Shown piece after piece: positions 13,851-26,219 of a DNA stretch of 64,000 nucleotides (position 1 is the first letter of the stretch; the number at the start of each line of letters is the position of its first letter). The position numbers and the translations under genes are program-made. The notes beneath the pieces were generated by a model. That model was not told the DNA's origin. It was given only the letters and a program-made list of their open reading frames with translations, and did not search any database. Location: NCBI RefSeq assembly GCF_047511655.1, contig NC_133387.1, positions 48,166,353 to 48,230,352 of the forward strand. Direction: 5' to 3'. Origin of the DNA: Castor canadensis (Eukaryota; Chordata; Mammalia; Rodentia; Castoridae).

Positions 13851-15504
13851 GTCACTCTATAATTTACATGATCTAGCCAATGAACCCAAGATGGGGGAAA
13901 GGAAAAAAATAAAACGTTCCTTCTCAAAAGTTGCCCAGCATTAGCTGTGTAAGTTTCATCTCATTGTCATTTTGTATCCTTTTGGCATCTTAAATCCCAT
14001 CATGTTCATCTCAGCAATGAGTGTCTTCCAGATAGGTCCAGACTTCAGCACTGTGACACTACAGGTATTTCTTGGTTTCTTCCCTTGCAGCTTGTATGGA
14101 TTGGTTAAGTAAGCTCCCCAATTTACATAGACTCTTTGTGTCAAATAGAAACGCAAACATTCTAAACCAAAAGTGAGAACGTATTAACGGGTTATGCTGA
14201 ATGATAGATAGGTGGTTCCACTACACTCTGCTATGAGGAATGAAGGTAAAGAAATATGAAACAAAGCAGTTTCATCGATGTTTAATCAGCGGTTTTACCA
14301 AAGAGTGTGCAATTCCTTTTACCATCCTAATTAAAGACTTCAACAATCTTAGCTATGTTAAAAAATGTTTAAGAAAAAGTACTTAAGGGAGAACATGGAT
14401 CAACTTAATAACTAAAATTAAGTCAAGGTAATCAGTTATGGTTTTTTTCTGTACATTATATTCCCAAAATTTTATGAAGTCAATGTTTAATTATAAATTT
14501 TATTATAAATAAAGCCCCACGTTATCTTCAAGGATGCCCTTTCAAAGCCTCAGACGGAAAAGAAGGAAAAATACAGACACGCAAGGTAAAATAAATCAAG
14601 TCTCGGTTCAAGTTTTTCACTACGATACTGCTATGCCAATATAACAAGTTTGTTCGTCTGTCATTAATTTAAAAACTATTGCCTCCATAGTGGGAATAGA
14701 CTTGAAGGGTTATGAAGTACTTGGTAACAAAAAGGAACCAACTTTACAAGAGAAAGTCCTGTATTTCCCTGGTAAATGTAAGATTGTTATAATAGCAAGT
14801 GAGCACTTCTGTTAAAGTTACCTGTTACTTTCTCCCCAGTTTCCATGGGAACCACTTTTTTTTGTATATGTGTAAAACAAATCATGAAATTTCTTCCAGA
14901 AGTTCTGTAGGATAGGACTGAGAGGTGAGTGGTCTGTGTTTGAATCAATCTTTAAAAAGATTAACACTTCTGGTCCCTTCATAATAATCAGAATAAAACG
15001 TTCCTCTATTGAACTACGAAGATTTGGAAATGAGAAGAAACAGTCAGTAAGGGATTTAACTTCAAAAAGGAAAAAAATACTGCTTAAAACTGAGTATGCT
15101 AAGGGCCTTAGCTAAAGAGCTGCGAAAGCAATTCACTCACAATGTTGCTTTTGTTTGCTTCTAGAAAGGAATGCATAGGTTACACACACACAGAATCCCT
15201 TTCCTATGGTAACAGCAACTTTTCCCCCAGGGCAACAGGAAATAGGAAGAGAAAATATTTTTGCAGGCGGAGTTTTTGGTAAGTACCCAGGCTTCGCCAG
15301 TTCGCTGCTCTCCCTTCATCACAGATGCTTTGCTCTCCTGCTCCTTTCCTTCTGAATTCTAGCAAAGCTTACTTTTAGCAGTTTCCCATAAATACTGTTT
15401 AAAATGCAAATGCTTCATTATAGGTTGTTATGTAAGTATTTATTCACAGTGGGGAATGTGCTTATAATCATAGGAATGATGCTCTCAAGGTAGCATTTAA
15501 TATA
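13851..15504. other. Intergenic
   Basis: Single-copy-looking sequence without coding features. Confidence 0.5.
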
Positions 15505-15640
15505 TCAAAAGAGGCCAGCTGTGATAGTGTTCGCCTGTAATCCCAGCACTAGGGAAGCTGGGAGCAAAGATGATGAGTTCAAAGCCAGCTTGGGCTACAA
15601 GTGAGACAGCATCTCAAAAAACAAATAAATAAAGACATAA
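15505..15640 (+). mobile_element. B1/Alu-like SINE
   Basis: TGTAATCCCAGCACTAGGGA ... AGCCAGCTTGGGCTACAAGT and an A-rich tail. Confidence 0.85.
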
Positions 15641-15779
15641 AAAACAAGTTGATGAAAGAGACAACAGGAAGACATTCTATGCTGAACCTAAAATTATACT
15701 CCCGTTACTGCCTTCTTATAAAGCATAAAGTAAATCCTATCCAGAGAGATTTATGTATTTTTTTTCCTGTTTTGGATTG

Positions 15780-16480
15780 TATTTTAAAATACATAACATA
15801 AAATTTACCACTTTTACATGTATACTTCAGTAGTGTCAACTATATTCACATTGTGATGTAGTGGAGCTCCAGAATATTTTCATCTGCAAAGCAAACTCTA
15901 ATGCTATTAATCAACAACTCTTCATTCCCACATATTCCAAATCCCTGCCATACAAGATTGTACTTTTTGTTTCTATGAATTTGACTACTTTAGATATCTC
16001 ACAGAAGTTGTACCAGATAGTATGCAGCTGGCTTATTTCTCTTAGCATAATGTCCTCAATGTCTACCAGTGTTGTGGCATGTGACAGGGTTTCCTTTCTT
16101 CTTAAGGCTGAATAATATTCCATGTTATGAATGGACCACATTTTGTTTATTCATTTGTCTGTTGATAGACATTTGGGTTGCTTCCACCCAACATGAGTGT
16201 TCAAGCAACTCTTGGAGATCCTGCTTCAATTCTTTTGGATGTACATCCAGAAGTGGGATGCTGGGTCACATCATAATTCCATTTTTAATTTTTTGAGAAA
16301 CCACCAAATTATTTTCCATAATAGCTGTGCAATTTTTCATTCCCACCAACCATGTACTAGGGTTCTAATCTTCTGCATGCTTGCTAACATTTGATATCTA
16401 TCTATCATTTATCAATTTATCTATCAATGTATATATAAATATCAAATATATATACATGTACTTAGATAGCCATCCTAGTA
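15780..16480 (-). mobile_element. Old L1 3' fragment, reverse
   Basis: GGCTGAATAATATTCCATG, CATTTGGGTTGCTTCCACC and ATCCAGAAGTGGGATGCTGG are the reverse complement of the ORF2 C-terminal region. It is followed by TATC/AT microsatellite. Confidence 0.85.
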
Positions 16481-17089
16481 TCTATGAAATAATGTCATAT
16501 GATTTTGAATATTTACATAGTACTTTTTTACTAGAACATCTAATTTGTTAACATTGCCCACAACTTCACTAAAATATCCCTGCAAATATTACAATACTTA
16601 GGACAATGATGCAACAAAATGAAAAAGCTTAGTGATTCCTCAAGACTCATAGAAGGGCTGAGGGTGTGGGCAAACAAGCAAATAAGCAAACAAACAAACA
16701 AAGAAAAGAAATTATTAGTAAGTAAGGAATGGAACTTATAGCTATGAATTTCTCATCCATTCACAAATTCCTGGAAACATAGATAAACTCCTGATTTCTA
16801 TATTATTATATTTCTATGTTAAAGTGTGGAGGGTTTTTTTATTACATAGTATGGATACCACCCAATTTTTATGAAGAACATACATGGTCATGTTGTATAT
16901 TTTGAAATGTTAACATAGGGTTTCTTTCTAAGCCTCGTCAATAAAAAATGAAAAGAAAATGATTTCTGATCCATAATAATTATCATGTAATGCAATTAAT
17001 TGATAAAATTTATAGATAATATAAGAGCAACATAAATTGAGGTAAGAAAAGGAAGTCTGTTAAATTCCCATAGAAAATGTCAAGATAAT
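16481..17089. other. Intergenic, AT-rich
   Basis: Contains a short (AAAC)n-like stretch at 16675-16702. No gene seen. Confidence 0.5.
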
Positions 17090-17876
17090 TTAAGATGTTA
17101 TCTGGAGAAGGTGGGAAGAAGATGGTGAGTTAGAAGTGTCCACTGTTTTGACACAGTGGATAAGAAGAGTGACATAGAAGAGTCTATAATCTGAAGAAAG
17201 AAAGAGAGGGAGAGCATCGGGAATCATGAGAGAGGTGAAAAGCAAGAAAAGCACAGAGAAACTGAGGCAACAGGGAAAAGCAGCAAACAGTTCTAAGCCC
17301 ATCTCTGGATTGCTGGGAGCGGGGTGGGAGCCAAAGATACAATCACAAGGAATACCATATGGTCCTGGCAACAGAATAGTAATTCTAGTTGCAGAATAAG
17401 CCCACACCTCCTCCAATCCTTAAACATAGGGCAGGGATTTGGCAAAACAGTGACTGCTCCAGTGTGAAAACCTAACCTTAGTGAAGAAAAGCATTCTGTC
17501 TTTCCCTTCATCTCTGAGAGCTCTAACAAGGAGCCTTCTTGAAAGAGGGCCTATTGTTTGAGATTGGAATACTCTGGCAATTAAAATAAAGAAAGTCATA
17601 GCTCAGGGATCTTGGGACAGCTTCAAAGAGTGTTTGGGTGGGAGACAGCCAAAAGAAAGGGTGATAGAGATGGGAAGGGTCTGACACAGTACCACAAAGT
17701 GGTTCAAGTAGTAGGGGGGTCTAGTAGAGAAGGACACGGTGATTGGAAGCCCTGCCTTCACTCGAAAGGAGCCTGTTCATCACCTAAGGATCATGGTGGA
17801 AACAAAACACCAAGACTATGGCTAGTGCTATATTTGGCCTCCAGGACCTGTCTTCTAGCTGCATGTGGTAATTGTT

Positions 17877-18290
17877 AGGTGGATCTGAAGGTCCTGAGCC
17901 TAGACCCTTCAAATCATGTGATAGCACGCCTCTTCCCACTCCATAAGCGGCAAACTGCTGGGAAGGGCCTGAAGCACTAAGGCCCACCTCTGGGAACTGC
18001 AACTCATTGTGTGGTTGCTGCCAGGTGGATCTGAGGACCCCTGAGTCCTTCCATTCCAAATCACATGATTTTCATAGCCTCCTTCATTTCCAACAGGGAG
18101 ATGAATAGCTGGGCAAGACCTGAAAGCACTGAGGCCCAGCTCCAGAATGGCACCCCTGAGTGTGTTTGTTGTCAGGCAGGACTGAAGGCCCCAAGTCCAG
18201 ACCCTCCAAATCATGAAACTTTCATAGCCTCCTCCATTCCACAAGGAAGTGAGCTGCTGGATGGGTTCTGTAAGCACTGAAACAGCAAGC
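17877..18290 (+). repeat. L1 5'UTR tandem monomers, about 148 bp
   Basis: Three adjacent copies begin AGGTGGATCTGAAGGTCC (17877), AGGTGGATCTGAGGACC (18023) and AGGCAGGACTGAAGGCC (18174). Each contains CCAAATCA.GTGA/GAAAC and GAAGCACTGAGGCCCA-like segments. A more diverged copy may precede them (17720-17876). Confidence 0.82.
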
Positions 18291-18769
18291 AGGGTATCTA
18301 GTTCTTTCAGTTCTCCCCAGCCAATCCAGAACTCAGTGCCCTGTTTGCTTGTCTCTGTTGAATTCAGAGGTTACCCCAAGGCGTAGATATCCACTGCTTT
18401 AGGATACACACTGGAAGGCTTGTGAAGCAAGTGGGAACCTACTTGAGCCACAGGTTATAGAGCACTCTAGAGCCAGCAGTAGTTTCCAGCACACAAAGAA
18501 GAGAAACTTTCACAGTGAAAGTAATCAAGAAGCAGAAAACTGACCTTCTACAAGAGACTTCAACTAGTTTTCCTCAATCTGAGCACGGGTGGATGAGTTG
18601 CAGTGCCCTGATCATATGGGTGAATGCCTGGGTACTGAGCCATACTCCAGGTCCAAATGGTAAGAAATAGCACCTTTCTTGGCCACTGTATCATCCTGCC
18701 TGATAACTGAGAATATTTCAACTAAAAGACTAAAGTTGATTAAAACTTTTAACCAAAAACATGTCTTCA

Positions 18770-19900
18770 GATGTGAAAATTCCAACACAGGGACACAAGA
18801 AATATGAAAAAAATGAGGAAATATGACTTCTCAAATACTCAACAATTCCATGGTAATAAACACTAATAATAGTGAAGTGGATGAAATATCAGACAAAGCA
18901 TTGAAAATGATTATTAGAATGGTCAATGAAATTAAAGAGAACATGAATAAATTCCTAAATGAGTTATAAGAAAACTCAAAGAGCTGAATGAAATTAAAAA
19001 CAATGCAGGACTTGAAAGAGGAATTCAGTAAAGTTAAAAAAATTCTGAAAAAAATCAAACTGAAAATCTGGAAATGCACAGCTCCATAAGTCAAATTAAA
19101 AAACTCAATTCAAAGTCTTTCTAGAAGGTTGAACCAAACTGAAGACATAACATCAGGGCTGGAAGACAAGGTAGATGTATTGCAACATGCAATCTAAGGC
19201 CATGCCACCCTGAATGTGCCTGATGTCATCTAATTTATTAGAACATGCAGATGAAAATAAAGGGAAAAAAATCTCAAGAAGTATGAACGTAACATGAAAG
19301 ACACTTGGGATACCATTAAAATATCAAACATAAATCATAGACACAGAAAAAGGATAATAGGTTCAAACTAAAGGCATAGAAAACATATTCAATAAAACTA
19401 TAGCAAGAAAAATTTCCTCAAACTTGAGAGAGACATGGTCAGCTAGGTACTGGAAGATTTTAGGTCTCCAACAGACAAGACCAGAAATGAATCTTTGCCA
19501 TCATTTTACAATTAAATCATTAGGTTCAGCAAGCAAGGAAAGAATTTTGAAAGCTACCACAGAGAAGCCCCACATCACCATCAAAATAATAGCAGATTTC
19601 TCAACAGAAACTTTACAAGCAAGAAGGATGTGAAATGAGATATTCCAAATCTTGAAAGAAAATAACTGCCAGTCTAGATTATGGTACCCACTAAATCTAT
19701 CCTTCATAACTGAAAAAGAAATCAAAACCTTCCGTGATTAAAAACAAAACAACTAAATCAATTCATGACAACTAAACCAGCATTAAAGGAGATACTTAAA
19801 GGAATCTACAACACAGAAAAGGAAGATGAATGCAATAGTGAAAATATGGGAAAGAATAAATCTCACTAGATGAGTAAATAAGTAAATGAAGAGTAAGGAA
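18770..19900 (+). pseudogene. L1 ORF1 remnant
   Basis: Asn/Lys/Glu-rich coiled-coil-like coding remains (around 18840-19100) are followed by RNA-binding and C-terminal similarity (for example KPHITIKIIADFSTETLQAR at about 19565-19625). Frames are interrupted many times. Confidence 0.75.
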
Positions 19901-20954
19901 GCATCAAACACTAAAAAACCAATAAAATTGTAGGAATTACTACATACCTTTCAATAATAACTCGGAACATTAAGTAGTCTCAATTCTCCAATCAAAAGAC
20001 ACAGACTGGTGGACTGGATTAAAAAACAAGACAAACAAGCCTCCACCATTTGTTACCAGCAAGAAATGCACCTCACTGTCAAAGAAAAATATGAGTTTCA
20101 AGTGAAAGGACAGAAAAAGATTTTCAAGGCAAATGGAGCTCAGAAGCAAGCAGGAGTAACCATACTCATATCTGAGGAAGCAGACTTGAAACAAAAATTA
20201 GTCAAAAGCGACAAAGAAGAAATAATTCATCAGGAGGGTATAATAATTGCAACATATATACACTGAATGTTGGCACACACAATTTCATGAAGCAAACACT
20301 ACTCAACATAAAAACATAGATAGACCTCAATGCAATAGTAGTGAGTGACTTTAACAACCCACTCCCACCAATACATAGGTCATTTGATAAAAAATCCATA
20401 GGGAAACTTCATAATTAAATGACACTATAGATCAACTGGATTCAAAGCACAAACAGAATATTCTACTCCATAGCTGCAGATTACACATTATTATAAGCAT
20501 CCCTCAGAATGTTCTCCAGAATAGACTGTATTTTAGAACATAAAAGAAGTATTAACAGATTCAAAATTGTAATTTCCTATATTTTATAAAGCACAATGGC
20601 ATAAGACTTAAAATTAATGAGAAACTATGGAAAATATCCTAACACATGGCAACTGAATAATTCACTTGTAAATGATCAATGGGTCAGTAAAGAAATAAGG
20701 GGGGAAATAAAAAGCTTTCTAGAGTTAACCAAAATGAAAATACAGCTAATAAGAACTTTTGGGATATAGCAAAGGCAGTACCAAAAGGGAATATTATGAG
20801 AGCCTTTATTAAAAAAATCAGAGATCCCAAATAAATAACCTAATGATGCACCTCAAGCTCTCAGAAAAACAAGAACAAGTCAAACCCCAAAGCAGTACAT
20901 GGAAAGAAACAATAAAGACCAGGGCAGAAATTAACGAAATGGATATGAAAAGAA

Positions 20955-21037
20955 CAATGGGGTGTGGCTCAAGTGGTCGAGTGTCTATCCAGCAAGCATA
21001 AGGCCCTGAGTTCAGCCCCGAGTACCACCCTATATAT
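20955..21037 (+). mobile_element. tRNA-derived SINE (ID-like)
   Basis: GGGGTGTGGCTCAAGTGGTC to AGTTCAGCCCCGAGTACCAC. The A and B boxes are recognisable. It is followed by the TA-rich tail. Confidence 0.85.
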
Positions 21038-21105
21038 TATAATATATATTATATATTATATATATATATATAATATATAATATATATAATATATATATAT
21101 AATGG
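21038..21105. repeat. (TA)n/(TATAATA)n microsatellite
   Basis: About 65 bp of almost pure TA, fully self-complementary, at the 3' end of the SINE. Confidence 0.95.
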
Positions 21106-21540
21106 AGTATTATTCAGCCACAAATAATGATATTACATTATTTCAGGGAAAATGGTGAAATTGAAAATCATGTTAACTGAAATAAGCCAAACTGAGAAAG
21201 ACAAATACCACATGTCCTCTCTCTTATGCAGAATCTAGAGATAAACAAAAATAAGAAATGACACAAGTGTAAAATTGGGAGAATATCTGGTGGTGGCTAC
21301 CAGTGGGAGGGAGGAGGGCATAAAGAGAGGATGAAAGTGGGGAGGTGAGTATGACCAAAGTACTTCATAAACATGTATAAAAACACAATAATGAAGCCCA
21401 TTAAAATTGTTTTTAAAAATGAGGCTGAAGAGTAATAGAGGAGGTGAATTTGATTTAGGAACTTTATATGCATGCATGGAAATATGACAATGAAACCCTT
21501 ATACAATTAGTATATACTACATATATAATATAATAAAAAT

Positions 21541-24469
21541 TAAAAGATGCTATTTGTATATCAGTGTACTATACTTAATTAAAATTATATAGTAACACCC
21601 AGAAGGGCACCAAAATTCAGTAAAAAATGAGTCTTTGAATTGTGTTACAGTATAATTTGCACAAAGTAAGATCATGACTCTCATACAAATACAATATAAA
21701 CACGGATAACAAATGTCATTAAATCCACACATTTGTGAGCGAACCAGCAAGATGTTAAAACCAGTTCAACGAGCACTTGAGAAGACATTACACACATACA
21801 CACACACACATGCACACAACATGCAGAAAGAAATGTGATAAGATGGTTGAGTAAGATACAAACATCATATCTTACATGGAAAACAGTTGTCTGTTTCTCT
21901 GGCAAGAATTATTTCCATGTCTACTAACAAATGTCTATGAATCAATGCCTATAAATCAATTGAACAAAAAGCAAAGGGAGGCATCTTCTCCTACCAGCAA
22001 TTTCCAGTTGTAGTTTCAAGATCAGCAGTGTGTACACTACCTGGGAACGAACCTTCTCAGGCCACACACACAGAATCCGAAACTCTGGGTGGAGCCTGAC
22101 AATCTGTGATTTATTTGTTAAATCCTTCAGATGATTCTGAACGTATGCTGAAGTGTGAGAACCATTTCCTAGAAAACCTTTGGGAGGCTGTCACCCAAGC
22201 ATGACATTGAAAGGAAATGGTACTCAACTTTTTTGCCTCACATTCAAATATGCCTATTTTGTTTTTCGTAGGAAATGAAAATGTTAATGCTTTGCATCCA
22301 TTATTTTTCTCAGATTTGGAAAATGTATCCTGATGTCATTTTCATATTTAGGGCAATTTTCTATTCCTGATTCAACAAGCAGTTTTATAGGATGAGTCCC
22401 AAATATCAAAAAAGAGAAATATACTAACGTTATATTATTTTCATAAGCTAATCTTTCACCTATAATTCTCACATGACTTAAGGCATCTTTGAGAGACATT
22501 GTGTTGGAGTTCACCAAGCTCCATATTTGCCATGTGAGGGACTTAGAAGAGCTCTCATCTTAGAATTCTGGTAATGTACTATTTCTTCTGCATAATAAAC
22601 GTTATTGTTAAATGAAGAGTTAACATTGGTTCTTTTGTTGCACATTACTAACAAAATTACAGCTCTTTTAAGTGTGCTGACAGGACTAATTTCTAATTGT
22701 TTTTATAACTTTGTTCTGCCTTTATATAGTACTGCCAAACAGAATGAAGTAGGCTAAGGTGGGGAGAAGGAACTTCTAGCAGTACCATGTTGTATTTCAC
22801 ACTGGCTCTCATAAGTCATCTCCATAACATGTTGTTTTGAAGATCAGCAGCTGGCAGGAAAAGTAGAGACGAGTAAAGCATGAAGGTTTAAGCCTGCATG
22901 CTTTACCACAGTGCACGCAAAACCTCCACGGAGTATATGCAAGACTGTTTATGATTTTAGATTTTCTATATTTCAGATTTACTGTTGTGAACTGTGACTA
23001 TTTCTCTATGTAGCCATGGACATGGCAAAACATTCCTTAATGTTAACAACTTGAAGAGTACAAAAGCAAATACATTTATTTTTAAATGCTTCCCTTTTAA
23101 TTGCATAACTGTTTATTGCATAAAATTTAGAAAGTACAATTTAAAGCAAAGATATCAACATCACTCAAAAGTCTACCTAAAGAATAACTATAGTCAATAT
23201 TTTTATCTTCATATAAAATACATATTCATGTTACTATATTTTATGCTAACGAATATGCAAATTGCTCAAAGGAGATCTAAGAAAATAATTTCTTAGCAGA
23301 AGCACTGAAATGAGTTATAAAAACATCAAATAAGAATTTGCATTTTAAAACTATCATGGTAAAGATGCCTGGGTCTAAATATATTGACATGAACACAAAT
23401 TTCTGATATATCACTGAAAAAAGCTGAATTTCCACCAGACAAATTCATCTTTGTTTATTTTATTTAGTCTCAGCTAGCCTGATAATTCTAATTTTACCCA
23501 TAATTTACTCACTGTCTGATGGGAGGAAAAAACAACAAATGTGCTCACCACATCACCACACCAAGGTGACGAACATTTCCTTTCATCCAAAGAATCACCT
23601 TGGAAAACAGGAGTAACACAATAAAAAGAAGCAATCTGTAAAACAGCACTAGACTCAGAACTGAGTGTCATCATCACTTAAAATTTGAGGAAGTCTTGAA
23701 ATGTACAGTGAGTAGCAGGATGAGTGCTAGAAACCTCAGAGGAAGGTAAAGCATTGAGCCAGCAGGTTGGTAATGGAGTTGACCATCAGCCCAAAGTGAA
23801 CCAATCCATTGAAAAACTGTGCAACAGTTGGAAGGGTCCCAACTTGAACATTCTTTAGCGTGCAGGCTAAATCCCAGTAGGAAAATTAAGAATTAAATAA
23901 AGTAGAAATTCTGACCCATGGAAAATGAAGAGTCACTATGAACACCTACACTGAAGTAAGGTAAAAAGGTCAAATGTGACCCTCAATGTGAAGAAAAGAA
24001 AAAGGATGAGATGAATTGGTCCACTGTGATCCTCTCCTTATTTCACTGTTTGAGGAAGGTCAGTGGATTGTCTATCTGCTTCTTCATTTTAGGACCTTCA
24101 GAAAAATTGCCCTTTATCTCCTGGTAAGAAGCATTTCTATAAACTTTCCCAACAAACTGATGGAGTTCTTAAGTTACTTCTCCCTTTTGAGGGGTTGGTT
24201 TCCCAAGGAAAAAAGCTGAAACTGGCCAAGGAACCCCAGGATGCTTACACATGTGAATCAAGTCCTTCATTTATAAGTATGAATACCAAAAAAAAAAAAA
24301 AATTGCCAAGCCTTTTGAGTAAATGTGCAAGAAAGAGTGACACTAAAATGGATATGTAAATATGGAGAAAAAAATAGAATCTATAAAAATTTTAAATTCA
24401 TACCATCAAATAAATTTGAGATGATATTGAATGCAAAAATGAAACAAACAGAAAAGAAATCAAAAGCAC
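21541..24469. other. Intergenic
   Basis: A short (CA)n tract is at 21789-21818. Small frames have no recognisable domains. No gene seen. Confidence 0.5.
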
Positions 24470-24530
24470 TGCACTACAAGACCCTGAGTTCAAGTCCTAG
24501 TACTAGGGGTGGTAGTGAAGAATTTCACCA
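24470..24530 (+). mobile_element. Partial tRNA-derived SINE
   Basis: AGACCCTGAGTTCAAGTCCTAGTACTA is the 3' half of the ID-like SINE. Confidence 0.6.
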
Positions 24531-24699
24531 TGGTATTTTTGAAAAAGAACTGAATTGTAGGACTGAAGAGCTATGAAATATTTGTAGAGCACCCTACCCT
24601 CTAGAAGAAAAGTAGAAAGAAATTCACTGTTTTAGGCCCTAAGCAAAGATATGGAAAAATAATTAAGAAAAATATAGAACGTTGACAACAATAACTACC

Positions 24700-25035
24700 A
24701 TGCTCGGACAAAAACTCAGCCATGGGGCCTCTGGCCAAATATCTACTACTTCATATTGTTGCGGCATTAGTTGACTCACTGGGGGTTGCACTTGTTGCTG
24801 TGGTTGAACCAAAAAAGAAAGCATATGCAGATATTTATGGAAATTATGATTCTAGACAAGGTTTTGAGGAGATGTGAAGGGCTGGTATCTTTCAGAGTGC
24901 AAAGTGATTTCCGAATGTAAAGAATTTCTTAGCATTATGTCCCATAGAAGTTTGTCACTAACCTGTATACTTGAACTACGAAGCATGAATATGAAGGCTA
25001 AGCAATAGTTTTTCTTGATGAATAAATGACTGACA
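24700..25035 (+). pseudogene. COX6C: COX6C processed pseudogene
   Basis: Intronless similarity to cytochrome c oxidase subunit 6C cDNA. The end of the coding region is clear: [12 protein letters not shown], then FEEM, a TGA, and a frame reading AGIFQSAK before TGA (24810-24910). It continues through the 3'UTR (AAGAATTTCTTAGC, AGAAGTTTGTCACTAACCTG, CTTGATGAATAAATGACTGA). The 5' half is more diverged and out of frame. There is a premature stop within FEEM-stop-RAGIFQS. COX6C is a 75-residue inner-membrane respiratory subunit; this copy is a dead retrocopy. Confidence 0.88.
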
Positions 25036-25224
25036 AATTTTTATAAATGAAAGATATATAGTAGGAATTTGCTATTCTTTTGGAATACTCACCAATTTTA
25101 GATATCCTTCTCAAATTCTAGGAATTTCTTGGCTTTTGAGCCTCCCCAATGCAGAAGCCACACACTTGCCTTTCTGTTTACCTTGATATTTGAAGGTAAA
25201 CTTTTGTTAGTTAAAAAAAAAAAT

Positions 25225-25345
25225 TGCAGAAGCTGGGATGTGGTTCAGTGGGAGAGCACTTGCCTCACGTGATTGAGGCCCTGGATTCAATCCCAGCACC
25301 AATAATAATGATGAGGATGATAATAACAACAAGAACAACAAAAAT
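25225..25345 (+). mobile_element. tRNA-derived SINE with (AAT)n-like tail
   Basis: GCTGGGATGTGGTTCAGTGG through CCCTGGATTCAATCCCAGCA, followed by AATAATAATGATG-type microsatellite. Confidence 0.85.
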
Positions 25346-25619
25346 AATAAATAACAATAATGCAAACTCCAGGAATATACCTACTAAAGTATTTTTTAAG
25401 AAGCATATTCAATATGCTAAAAGATGAGAGAAAGCAGAATCAAAAAATGTTCAGTTAAAACCAGAAAACAAGGAAGGGAAAAAAAAACCAATAAACAATT
25501 GCAACGAGTAGAAAACAGTGATAAACAAGGTAGGCATTAATTAAACTGTATCAGCAGCCACTTTAAACATGCATAGTCTAAATACATCCACCCAACAGAA
25601 TCCATCTGTGTGTCACTTT

Positions 25620-25745
25620 AAGCTGGGTGTGGTGGTGCGAGATTGCTATTCCATCACTCAAGAGGCAGAGGCAGGAAGATTGTGAGTTTGAGGCCAGCTT
25701 GGGCTACATAGTGTGACCTCATCTCAAATATAAAAAAAAAGAGAG
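25620..25745 (+). mobile_element. B1/Alu-like SINE
   Basis: GCTGGGTGTGGTGGTGCGAG through GAGGCCAGCTTGGGCTACAT and ATCTCAAATATAAAAAAAAA. Confidence 0.85.
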
Positions 25746-25837
25746 TTCATTTTAAGTGTAAAAGACATGCATGATTTGAACTAAAAGGATGGATAAAGTT
25801 GTATTATGGTAATACTAATAGAAATCTAGAGTAGCTA

Positions 25838-25980
25838 TATTGTTTTTCTTTTTTAGGGGTGGAGGAGGTACTGAGACAGAGTCTTGCTATGAAGATCAGA
25901 CTGGCCTTGAACTTGAAATCCTCCTGCCTTCACTTCCCAGGTACTGGGATTATAGGCATATATCACTATACCCTGCTTTC
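25838..25980 (-). mobile_element. B1/Alu-like SINE, reverse
   Basis: GAGACAGAGTCTTGCTATGA ... TACTGGGATTATAGGCATAT is the reverse complement of the B1-like module. Confidence 0.85.
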
Positions 25981-26219
25981 AGTAACTAAACTAACTCTGG
26001 AGCAAAGGCTACCTTCAGAAAAGTAAATTATTAGGCATAGAGATAATGCATTTTACAGTGGTGTAATTTCCTGTGTGGACATAACAATGTGTGTGCAGCT
26101 ATCAACAGGTCATCAAAATACACGAGGCAAAGCTGATAGATCTATAAGATAAAGTCGTTTAAATCCATTATTGTACATGGAAACTTTGTCTACTGAAAGG
26201 TTAGTACTGCACAGGTGAA

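Larger units (their letters stand above)
17090..21540 (+). mobile_element. L1 retrotransposon with 5'UTR, ORF1 and partial ORF2, inactive
   Basis: It starts near GGTGGGAAGAAGATGGTGAG, with a 5'UTR to about 18760, an ORF1-like region (18770-19900) and the beginning of ORF2 (about 19960, CTCCAATCAAAAGACACAGA). Near 20940 a SINE and an AT microsatellite interrupt it. The last 430 bp jump directly to the L1 3' end (ATTATTCAGCCACAAATAAT, 21108), so most of ORF2 is deleted. The 3'UTR G-rich block is at 21300-21350. Confidence 0.85.
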
